From Pseudomonas sp. B21-056 (lineage in GTDB: Bacteria; Pseudomonadota; Gammaproteobacteria; Pseudomonadales; Pseudomonadaceae), in contig NZ_CP087203.1 of assembly GCF_026016325.1 (NCBI RefSeq), forward strand, positions 2,480,001 through 2,544,000: DNA of 64,000 nt, written 5' to 3'. The position numbers and the translations under genes were made by a program. A model generated the notes under the pieces. It made no database searches. It had not been told where the DNA came from and worked only from the letters and a program-made list of their open reading frames with translations. Shown piece after piece: positions 17,938 through 25,246 of the stretch (the first letter of the stretch is position 1; each line of letters opens with the position of its first letter).

Positions 17938-19422
17938 TCAATACTTGATCCAGGTGGTCTTCAAGGATGAGTATTTTTCGAATGCATGGAGGGAGTTGTC
18001 GCGACCGTTACCCGATTGCTTGACGCCACCGAATGGCACCAGTGGGGAGATCATGTCGACGGTGTTTACTGTGACGGTACCGGCTTTCAGGGCCTCGGCA
18101 ACGCGATGGGCGCGGGAAAGGTTCGAAGTGAAGACCGAGGCCATGAGACCGTAGATCGAGTCGTTGGCAATCTCGATTGCTTCTGCTTCAGTGTTGAACT
18201 TGATGATGCTCAGGACTGGGCCAAAGATCTCCTCTTTGGCGACGCGCATCTCGTTGGAGACGCCGGTAAAGATTGTTGGGCGAATAAAGTTGGAGCTGCC
18301 GTTGATTACAACCTGCTCGCCCCCATAGGCCAGGGTTGCTTCGGCTTTGCCAGCTTCAACGTATTGCATGACTCGATGGGTATGAGCATCCTCGACCATC
18401 GCCCCCATCAGTGCATTCGGGTTGAGCGGGTCGGTTGGCTCGTAGCTCTGGGCGTACTTGATGACCCGGGCGACGAACTCGTCGTGAATGCTGTCCTCTA
18501 CGAGCAGCCGGGTTGGGGAGGAACAGACTTCACCCTGGTTGTAGAACACGCGGGCGGCCAGCTCTGCAGCTTGATCCAGATTTTCAGTATCTGCGAAGAC
18601 GATGTTCGGGCTTTTGCCGCCGCATTCCAGCCAGACGAGCTTCATGTTCGATTCAGCGGAGTATTTGAGAAAATATTTCCCGACCTCGGTCGAGCCGGTG
18701 AATGCGAGGCAAGCTACGTCCATGTGCAGGCCCAGCGATGCACCGACAGTCTCGCCGAAGCCAGTCACTACGTTGAAAACACCGTCTGGAACACCGGCAG
18801 CCTTTACCAGTTCAGCAAGTTTGATGGCCGTCAGAGAGGATTGCTCTGCCGGTTTCAGAACGACCGAGTTGCCCATGGCCAACGCTGGGACGCATTTCCA
18901 GATGGCCATGTCGAGAGGAAAGTTCCAAGGAACGACGCACGCTACGACGCCCAGCGCTTCACGGCGGATCAACGCCAAATCGCCCAGGCCGGTTGGAGCT
19001 ACTTCGTCGTACAGCTTGTCGACTGCTTCAGCGATCCACTGCACGTAACTGGCGAGCTCTGGCATTTCATAGGCGTACGAAACCTCGACGGGTTTGCCCA
19101 TGTCCAGAGACTCGAGGATGGACAACTGTTCCATGTTTTCCTGAATCAGAGCGGCCAGTTTCAGCAGGACGTTCTTGCGCTCGGTAGGGGAGCGCTTGGC
19201 CCATACGCCACTTTCGAAACGTTGCTTGGCAATCGAAACCGCTAGGTCCACATCCGCCCGGTCACATTCGGCGATCGTGCCGATTACTTTCCCTGTTGCC
19301 GGGTTGATGCACGGGAAGGTTCTTCCTGAGATCGAATCGACATACTTTCCATCGATGAAGGCCCTCCCTTCTGGATTCAGGCTTTCACTTTTGGCTTGCC
19401 AATACTCGATAGAGCGATTCAT
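17938..19422 (-). CDS. Aldehyde dehydrogenase (PuuC/KauB-like)
   Basis: A 494-residue aldehyde dehydrogenase of the type that oxidises aminoaldehydes and guanidinobutyraldehyde. Catalytic Glu in 'LVWLECGGKSPNIVF', catalytic Cys in 'FYNQGEVCSSPTRLL', and 'VVPWNFPLDMAIWKCVPAL' for cofactor binding; the end 'SLHAFEKYSSLKTTWIKY' is typical of PuuC/KauB. The frame extends to 19488, but ATG 19422 with GGAGG ten bases upstream is the better start. It is the first gene of the nine-gene operon. In the proposed route it converts 4-guanidinobutyraldehyde to 4-guanidinobutyrate. Confidence 0.9.
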   Translation of the reverse strand: MNRSIEYWQAKSESLNPEGRAFIDGKYVDSISGRTFPCINPATGKVIGTIAECDRADVDLAVSIAKQRFESGVWAKRSPTERKNVLLKLAALIQENMEQLSILESLDMGKPVEVSYAYEMPELASYVQWIAEAVDKLYDEVAPTGLGDLALIRREALGVVACVVPWNFPLDMAIWKCVPALAMGNSVVLKPAEQSSLTAIKLAELVKAAGVPDGVFNVVTGFGETVGASLGLHMDVACLAFTGSTEVGKYFLKYSAESNMKLVWLECGGKSPNIVFADTENLDQAAELAARVFYNQGEVCSSPTRLLVEDSIHDEFVARVIKYAQSYEPTDPLNPNALMGAMVEDAHTHRVMQYVEAGKAEATLAYGGEQVVINGSSNFIRPTIFTGVSNEMRVAKEEIFGPVLSIIKFNTEAEAIEIANDSIYGLMASVFTSNLSRAHRVAEALKAGTVTVNTVDMISPLVPFGGVKQSGNGRDNSLHAFEKYSSLKTTWIKY

Positions 19423-19534
19423 CGACTCAGTACCTCCGATTTTTTGTTGGTGTCCTACCGTGATTCCCCGCGGCTGTGTGAAGAGCAATCAGGAGTGGGA
19501 CGTTTTAAAAATGTTATAGCACGACAGTTGTGTT

Positions 19535-19552
19535 AAAAAAAGACCTTTGGTC
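19535..19552 (-). terminator. Weak terminator-like element after the chemoreceptor gene
   Basis: A short GACC-AAA-GGTC hairpin (19542-19552) followed on the minus strand by seven T. The 4-bp stem is weak, so it may only attenuate transcription from the chemoreceptor into the downstream operon. Confidence 0.4.
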
Positions 19553-19566
19553 AGAGAGCGAAAGCA

Positions 19567-21705
19567 TCAAACCTTGAACTGGGACATCAGGGACTGCTGA
19601 TGGCTGGCCAGAGCGTTCAGAGATTTGCTGATCTGGGCCGATTCGTCAGCTTGGGAGGCCAGCGATTCTGTCACCTGCCTGACGTTTGCCACGTTGCGAT
19701 TAACTTCTTCGGCCACGCAGCTTTGCTCTTCGGCAGCGGTTGCAATCTGCAGATTCATGTCGTTGATGATCCGAACGGCGTCACTGATCCGGGTGAGGGC
19801 GGATAGCGCCACTGTTGCCTGCTCCGCAGTGTCCTGGACATCCGAGTGGCTTTTGCCGATTGCTCCGACGACCACGCGGGTGCCGCTCTGCAGGTTCTCA
19901 ATGACTTCGCGGATCTGCTCGACGGATTCCTGCGTGCGGCGTGCCAGGTTGCGAACCTCGTCAGCTACCACGGCAAATCCTCGGCCCGCATCCCCCGCCC
20001 GAGCGGCTTCTATCGCGGCGTTCAAGGCGAGCAGGTTTGTCTGTTCAGCAATGGATTTGATGACGTCAAGAACGGAGCCAATTTGCTCGCTGCTGTGAGA
20101 AAGATTTTCTACTTGGGACATCGCTTCGTTCATTTCGCTGGCCAGATGGGCAATCCGCCCCGATGTAGAGTGGATGACATCAAGGCCTGCTCGTGCCGCT
20201 GACTCTGCGTCTTGAGCTGCTGCCGCTGCTTGGGACGCGCTTTTTGCAACGTCATGGGCTGTTGCACTCATTTCATGCGAAGCCGTCGCGACCTGATCAA
20301 TCTCCCGGTACTGGTGTTGCATGCCGTCGCTGGTGCTGACGGCGATATTGGATGAGCGGTGGGCGGTATCTCTTGCCTCTAGTACGGACGATTTCACCTG
20401 GGCGACGATGGGTTGAAGCTTGTCCAGGAATAGGTTGAACCCTGACGAGAGTTCGCCTAGCTCATCATTCTGTCGCTTGGGTAGTCGCTGAGTAAGATCG
20501 CCTTCTCCACTCGCAATGCTCTTGAGCAGTGACGAAACGGTGCCTATAGGTTGTGTCACCCTGTGTGCGGTGAACCCCATCAACAGCAACCCTACGAAGG
20601 CGGCAACTAACCCGCCGACAAAGTTGTTGCGCTCGGCGGTTTGAACTTGCTGGTCGAGTTGTACCTCCAGGGCTCGGGAGGGCTCGAAAAGCATGGAAGT
20701 CGGAATCTCGATCACTACCAGCCACGGTTTGCTCTCGGGTATGGGAGAGAAGCGGCTGACAATTCGTAAGGTTTCAGCCGCGCGAATGACTTTCGAACTC
20801 GCGGAGTCCAAGCCGGAGAGAATTTCCGCAGTCTGCGCACCGAAGGCATCTGAGGCAGGTTTGCTCAGAAGCGCCGGATTTTTGCTATCAGCTGCGAGCA
20901 ACCCACCCGAACTGATGATGCTGATGTTCGCCCGCCCATTGAAAAGCGACCGTGCTCCCTCCGTTGCGAGCTGCTGTAAGCGCTGTAGGCTGATGTCCAT
21001 GCCGAAAACCGCAACGGGTTTGTCATTTTCAAGCATGGGGAAGGTGATGGAGGTAATCAGGTTCCTTTGGCTGCCAAGCTCTTCAATGTAAGGATTCAGC
21101 ACGCAGGGCTTGAGCGTGTTGATGGGGCACGTGTACCAAGCGTTGAAGGGCGTTCCGTCGAGCATGGGCGTCGTATCGCCCATGGTTTGCTCGTCGGTTT
21201 GAAGCTGGTATACCGCGCCGTCGCGGCGAGTCCAGTAGCTTGAGAATCGACCGCTGTCGATGCTGCCAACGTCTTTGCGGTTCAGGAAACTACGGTCGTC
21301 ACCATCAAGACCGTTTCTTTCGTAAACCGTGTAAATGCTCAGTAGGGAATTATTGCTTGATAACGATTTTTGAATTTGAGTGTGAAGTTGGCTTCTAAGC
21401 TGCTCGTGAGAAAGCGAATATTTATCCGCGTCTGCTTTGTATTGCGAAAGCTGATTGACGAGCCCTCCGCCATACAGGTACGTGCGAATGAAGTAATCCT
21501 GGATTTTCAGGGATTGGTTGTCACTGTAGGCCTTCATTCTTTCTATGGCGGCATCATCTGCCAGTAACAGCGTTTTTTCTTTGATGAAATCTATACTTTT
21601 TTGCGATTGTGAATTGTTTATTGTCAAAAGAACTCCCACTACGGAGAGTAGGCTCAGCCCAGCGAGTAGCACGATCTTGCTTTTAATTGATAGCTGCACG
21701 GGCAC
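19567..21705 (-). CDS. Methyl-accepting chemotaxis protein, dCache type (TlpQ/McpU-like)
   Basis: A 712-residue chemoreceptor. TM1 at about residues 9-29, a large periplasmic dCache ligand domain to about 350 ('YWTRRDGAVYQLQTDE', 'FNAWYTCPINT', 'AVFGMDISLQRL'), TM2 at about 362-382, HAMP, and a cytoplasmic signalling domain with the invariant hairpin tip 'AEQTNLLALNAAIEAARAGD'. Length and architecture match P. aeruginosa TlpQ and P. putida McpU, which respond to histamine and polyamines including agmatine in published work as I recall. Gene position before the guanidino/amine operon and operator C upstream suggest that it senses the pathway's substrate. No CheR-binding pentapeptide is evident. 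Confidence 0.92.
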   Translation of the reverse strand: MPVQLSIKSKIVLLAGLSLLSVVGVLLTINNSQSQKSIDFIKEKTLLLADDAAIERMKAYSDNQSLKIQDYFIRTYLYGGGLVNQLSQYKADADKYSLSHEQLRSQLHTQIQKSLSSNNSLLSIYTVYERNGLDGDDRSFLNRKDVGSIDSGRFSSYWTRRDGAVYQLQTDEQTMGDTTPMLDGTPFNAWYTCPINTLKPCVLNPYIEELGSQRNLITSITFPMLENDKPVAVFGMDISLQRLQQLATEGARSLFNGRANISIISSGGLLAADSKNPALLSKPASDAFGAQTAEILSGLDSASSKVIRAAETLRIVSRFSPIPESKPWLVVIEIPTSMLFEPSRALEVQLDQQVQTAERNNFVGGLVAAFVGLLLMGFTAHRVTQPIGTVSSLLKSIASGEGDLTQRLPKRQNDELGELSSGFNLFLDKLQPIVAQVKSSVLEARDTAHRSSNIAVSTSDGMQHQYREIDQVATASHEMSATAHDVAKSASQAAAAAQDAESAARAGLDVIHSTSGRIAHLASEMNEAMSQVENLSHSSEQIGSVLDVIKSIAEQTNLLALNAAIEAARAGDAGRGFAVVADEVRNLARRTQESVEQIREVIENLQSGTRVVVGAIGKSHSDVQDTAEQATVALSALTRISDAVRIINDMNLQIATAAEEQSCVAEEVNRNVANVRQVTESLASQADESAQISKSLNALASHQQSLMSQFKV

Positions 21706-21789
21706 ACCAGTTTGTTATTGAAGTCAGGGCGCTTTCGATTTAGTGAGCGAGGGCGCGATTTTGCTCCTGCTCCAATCGTAAAAAAATGG

Positions 21790-21821
21790 CCGAAGCGGAC
21801 ATGGAAATACCGAAACGGCCA
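21790..21821 (-). promoter_or_regulatory. Operator C: 20-bp-spaced direct repeat before the chemoreceptor
   Basis: On the minus strand TGGCCGTTTCGG (21821-21810) is followed, 20 bp on, by TGTCCGCTTCGG (21801-21790). The first half-site is identical to the second half-site of operator A. It ends 84 bases before the chemoreceptor ATG and points toward it. Confidence 0.65.
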
Positions 21822-21983
21822 ATATCAATGCCGGTGCTTGACGAGCGCGACAAACTCCGCGAGAAAGACATATCCTTCGGAGCAGCCAACATGACAGCGC
21901 TTATAAAAATGATAATGGTTTGGTTGGACAGTGAGTTGGCGAACAGCGAGCGTGAAGTGTTGCGGCTACCACCTGAAGAGGGG

Positions 21984-22127
21984 TCAGCTCTTCTCGTCCA
22001 CTTGTACAAGCTTTGACTTATGTTCCTTTGGTGCGCTGCGCGACGAGCCTGGGATAAGGCCGTGGATCATGCAGCCACTGACAATAATCAGCGCACATAT
22101 TGCGTAGCCAATCCAGTCATTTTCCAT
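21984..22127 (-). CDS. Small putative membrane protein (47 aa)
   Basis: A 47-codon frame starting at ATG 22127 with GGAG seven bases upstream. It encodes a hydrophobic segment near the N terminus ('WIGYAICALIIVSGCMIHG', about residues 5-23) and a polar, charged tail. It begins 60 bases after the SMR exporter stop on the same strand. I recognise no family. It could be a partner or modulator of the exporter; codon use and the ribosome site are the main support. Confidence 0.45.
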   Translation of the reverse strand: MENDWIGYAICALIIVSGCMIHGLIPGSSRSAPKEHKSKLVQVDEKS

Positions 22128-22187
22128 TTTGTAACTCCATAGTTTTAAAAGCTTGACGCGCTGCAGTGAGCGCGCCCTCCATCGTAT

Positions 22188-22508
22188 TCAGTGACCCGAG
22201 GTGATTTTCAAGCCAACAATGCAGGCGACCACACCTAGGATAAGTAGGATCCGGACAGTAGTGCTTGGCTCGCCAAACCAGATCATGCCAATGGCCACGG
22301 TGCCCAGCGCACCAATTCCTGTCCATATTGCATAGGCCGTTCCAAGGGGAATTGTGCGAGCGGCGAATTCCAGAAAAAACATACTTAGCCCGATACACAC
22401 TAAGAAGGCCAGTGTCCAAGGTATGTTCTTGAACCCTTCGGTGTAACGCATGCAGGTGGTAAAGCCTACTTCAAAGATCCCGCCAAGGATTAAATAGAAC
22501 CAAGCCAT
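22188..22508 (-). CDS. SMR-family exporter, SugE/Gdx (guanidinium) type
   Basis: A 106-residue, four-TM small multidrug resistance protein that functions as a dual-topology dimer in the inner membrane. The essential Glu13 is in 'LGGIFEVGFT', and 'TIPLGTAYAIWTGIGALGT' contains Tyr59 and Trp62; this sequence and the 'VGLKI' ending are typical of the SugE/Gdx branch, whose characterised members export guanidinium. The position after EVG is Phe16, where I recall Trp in Gdx proteins. AGAGGAAG provides the ribosome site. It follows the GST gene by 89 bases. With a guanidino-compound pathway nearby, export of guanidinium or a toxic cation is likely. Confidence 0.85.
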   Translation of the reverse strand: MAWFYLILGGIFEVGFTTCMRYTEGFKNIPWTLAFLVCIGLSMFFLEFAARTIPLGTAYAIWTGIGALGTVAIGMIWFGEPSTTVRILLILGVVACIVGLKITSGH

Positions 22509-22597
22509 GTTTCTTCCTCTGTTTAAGAATCGATTGATCTGTCAGATCGCGAACAGGCAGCGGTGGCGCCGGATGAGCGCCACGAGCGTGACAAGAA

Positions 22598-23266
22598 TTA
22601 AACCAGGGTTGGATTGGTAAAGATGGTTTCCCCCAGGCCTTCCAACTCAGCACATTTACATGCTGCAGGACGCTTTTCCAATTTCTGAAGCAGCGTATGC
22701 AGGGAAGGGTAGTCCCGGCTTGATATATGTGCGGGATGAGTGGCTTCAAAACCGTTCATCCAGCGCATCAGCAAGCCCAGGTAGTAGTTCAGTGCCGTTG
22801 GCTTCTCTGCGTTCATCCAGGAAGGTTCAGAGTTCATCAACATTGAATCTACAATACCGAGAGCCACCTGAATCTGTGCTCTCGCGTTCTGCATGGTTTC
22901 GTTAGCGCAGGACGCGCTGGAGACTCGTTCAGGGTGGAACAAGGACAGGATATTGTTGTGGATCGAATTATTGATGAACAGCAGCCATTTGAGATAGGCA
23001 GCGCGCTCTTGTGAGCTGGGTACTGGTGATACCCCCTCGTGGCGGTCTCCCAGCCACAGCAAGATCGCGAGGGTTTCGCACATGTCGCCATCGGGTGTCG
23101 AGAAAGCGGGAACAAGCCCTAGCGGGCTCATTTTCCTGAAGGCCGCGCTGTCTCGCTCATTGGAGTCATTGTCGATCAGGGCGGCTTTATACGGGATATC
23201 GAACTCTTCCAGGGTCAGTCGCACGGCGAGCGACGCCCAATCCGGAACGTAATGCAGTGTATACAT
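22598..23266 (-). CDS. Glutathione S-transferase-like protein
   Basis: A 222-residue protein with a thioredoxin-fold N-terminal domain ('YTLHYVPDWASLAVRLTLEEFDIPYKAALID', 'SPLGLVPAFSTPDGDMCETLAILLWLGD') and an all-helical C-terminal domain. The 'VPAF' cis-Pro and 'ETLAI' glutathione-binding motifs are present; the usual Tyr/Ser catalytic residue near residue 10 is not obvious. Such proteins conjugate or isomerise electrophiles with glutathione. It starts 18 bases after the GMC dehydrogenase, so it may detoxify an aldehyde or enone produced by that enzyme. Confidence 0.85.
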   Translation of the reverse strand: MYTLHYVPDWASLAVRLTLEEFDIPYKAALIDNDSNERDSAAFRKMSPLGLVPAFSTPDGDMCETLAILLWLGDRHEGVSPVPSSQERAAYLKWLLFINNSIHNNILSLFHPERVSSASCANETMQNARAQIQVALGIVDSMLMNSEPSWMNAEKPTALNYYLGLLMRWMNGFEATHPAHISSRDYPSLHTLLQKLEKRPAACKCAELEGLGETIFTNPTLV

Positions 23267-23284
23267 CCTTTTCTCCTGATTTTG

Positions 23285-24940
23285 TTAGCGCTGCTGAGTC
23301 ATCCAGTTTTCTGGAATGTAGTAATCGGCTAACTCGGGCTTCAGTGGCTCAAGCTCCAATATCAAGTCGGCAGCCTTTTCCGCGATCATGATCGTTGGAG
23401 CATTCAAGTTCGCATTTGTAATGACCGGGATTACCGAAGAATCAACCACTCTGAGCTTGTCGATACCGATCACTTTGAGGCTGGGGTCGACTACTGCCTC
23501 GGGATCCATTGGGCAGCCCATCTTGCAGGTGCCCGAAGGGTGGAAGCCGCTTTCGACGTGACTTGCTATGAAGTCATTGAGCTCTTCATCCGACTGAAGG
23601 TGGCTGCCTGGGATGATCTCTTCGCCGGCAAATCCGGCCAGCGAAGGTTGCCGGATAATCTCTCTCACCAAACGGATGCAGGCACGCATCTCGGACCAGT
23701 CTTCTGGCTGGCTGAGATAGTTGTACGAAATTTTCGGCGGATCCGCGGGATCTGAAGAGCGAAGCGTGATGTGTCCGACACTTTTGGATTTTGTCGGTCC
23801 GACATCGACTTGAAATCCATGCTCCCTGAGCTTCGGATCACTTTTTTCCCGTACCGCAACCGGTAGGAAATGGATCTCGATGTCAGGGCGTTTGATACCG
23901 GCTCGCGAACGAATAAAGCCACCGCATTCGAAATGGTTGCTCGCGCCGAGTCCGTCACGCTTGAGCAGCCACCGTACTCCGATCCTGGCTTTATCGATGA
24001 AATTTATTGCATTGAGCGATACGGGCTTTTTGCATTCGACTTGCAGGTACAGAGAAATGTGATCCTGGAGGTTTTTTCCGACACCGGGAAGGTTGTGAAC
24101 CGGTTTGATGCCATGCTCAAGGAGCTCTGACGGCTGGCCAACGCCGGACAGCATGAGCAGCTTCGGGCTGTTGATTGGCCCGCTCGACAGAACGATTTCA
24201 CGTCTTGCACCGTAAACGTGCTTTCTGCCAGCGCATGTGAACTCCACCGCTTCAGCTTTACTGTCGATGATGTTCACCTTGGTGGCCACAGCATTGTAAA
24301 CCACGTGTAGGTTCTTTCTTTTGAGCACGGGTTTAAGGTAGGCGGCTGCCGTCGACCACCGCAGTCCGTTATGTACCGTCATGTCAAAACGACCGAAGCC
24401 TTCCTGACGGTAGCCATTGAGGTCTTCGGATTCCGCGTAGCCAGCATCAACTGCGGCTTCAATGAATGCCCGGTAAAGAGGGTTCGCGAGCTTCCCATAG
24501 CGTGTTTTCAGAGGCCCGCTGGAACCGCGCCACTCGTCACCGCCATCAGCCTTCTGTTCGGCACGCTTGAAGTAGGGGAGTACATCTGCGTAGCTCCAAC
24601 CCTTCGCCCCATTGGTTTCCCACTCATCGAAATCAAGTGGGTGTCCACGCATGTACACCATGCCATTGATGGATGAGCAGCCTCCAATCACCCTCCCACG
24701 AGGAGAAGAAATTCGCCGTCCGTTCAGATGACTCTCAGGCTCTGACTCAAAGGGCCAAGTGAATTTTGGCGTTGCAAGTGGTACCGCAACAGCGCTGGGC
24801 ATTTTGATGAAAATGGAATTGTCGGAGCCGCCGGCTTCAAGCAGGCAGACCTCAAACCGCCCGCATTCCGATAGCCGATTAGCCAGCACGCACCCCGCTG
24901 AGCCGCCGCCCACAATGAGGTAATCGAACATCTTATTCAT
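23285..24940 (-). CDS. GMC-family oxidoreductase (choline dehydrogenase-like)
   Basis: A 551-residue FAD-dependent alcohol dehydrogenase/oxidase. N-terminal dinucleotide motif 'YLIVGGGSAGCVLANRLSE', GMC signature 1 'RGRVIGGCSSINGMVYMRG', signature 2 'SSGPINSPKLLMLSGVG', and a catalytic His region 'GFHPSGTCKMG' with the C-terminal 'NANLNAPTIMIAEKAADLI'. Close relatives oxidise choline, long-chain or terpenoid alcohols. It is first in an operon with a GST, an SMR exporter and a tiny membrane protein, under operator D. It may oxidise an alcohol released from the pathway substrate. Confidence 0.92.
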   Translation of the reverse strand: MNKMFDYLIVGGGSAGCVLANRLSECGRFEVCLLEAGGSDNSIFIKMPSAVAVPLATPKFTWPFESEPESHLNGRRISSPRGRVIGGCSSINGMVYMRGHPLDFDEWETNGAKGWSYADVLPYFKRAEQKADGGDEWRGSSGPLKTRYGKLANPLYRAFIEAAVDAGYAESEDLNGYRQEGFGRFDMTVHNGLRWSTAAAYLKPVLKRKNLHVVYNAVATKVNIIDSKAEAVEFTCAGRKHVYGARREIVLSSGPINSPKLLMLSGVGQPSELLEHGIKPVHNLPGVGKNLQDHISLYLQVECKKPVSLNAINFIDKARIGVRWLLKRDGLGASNHFECGGFIRSRAGIKRPDIEIHFLPVAVREKSDPKLREHGFQVDVGPTKSKSVGHITLRSSDPADPPKISYNYLSQPEDWSEMRACIRLVREIIRQPSLAGFAGEEIIPGSHLQSDEELNDFIASHVESGFHPSGTCKMGCPMDPEAVVDPSLKVIGIDKLRVVDSSVIPVITNANLNAPTIMIAEKAADLILELEPLKPELADYYIPENWMTQQR

Positions 24941-25246
24941 GCTTTCAGGATCCTTGCGAAAAGCCGTAACAGGCAGCGTCGCGCGACGAGGAGATTGCCA
25001 TTCGAACTACAAGTAGGCTGGATTGACCGACTATTTTGGTCTGCCTGGCTGACCTCAGGTCTTCACCATGAGTCTGAATAGATTTTCGGCAAAGTTCGGC
25101 AGGCTGGATATGGCGAGGTAGGCCAAAAAGGGGCGAGTAGGGCCAGGGAGGCTCAGTTAGGAGGTGTTGCACTTATCTATTCATCACCTGCCTACCTGGG
25201 CGGTACGCATGCGATTGAGGGGGGACGCCATCCATGGCATTTGGAA
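24941..25246. other. Intergenic region carrying operator D
   Basis: About 300 bases between the GMC operon start and the 3' end of the permease gene. Apart from the direct repeat at 25114-25145 I see no gene and no strong terminator for the permease transcript. Confidence 0.5.
25114..25145 (-). promoter_or_regulatory. Operator D: 20-bp-spaced direct repeat before the GMC operon
   Basis: On the minus strand TGGCCCTACTCG (25145-25134) and TGGCCTACCTCG (25125-25114) repeat at exactly 20 bp, pointing to the GMC gene 173 bases downstream. The TGGCC core is shared with operators A-C, while the 3' parts (CTCG rather than TCGG) differ, so it may be a weaker or variant site. Confidence 0.55.

Noticed and set aside
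17986..19245. 419-codon plus-strand frame
   Set aside because: Antisense shadow of the PuuC/KauB-like aldehyde dehydrogenase with intact catalytic motifs.
21786..22016. 76-codon plus-strand frame upstream of the chemoreceptor
   Set aside because: It has no ribosome site, its first codons lie inside the direct-repeat operator C, and it overlaps the small membrane frame on the other strand.
22509..22597. Possible guanidine-II (mini-ykkC) riboswitch before the SMR gene
   Set aside because: The hairpin GTGGCGC/GCGCCAC (22563-22583) lacks the paired ACGR loops of that class, and the second stem is too short. It is probably an intercistronic hairpin.
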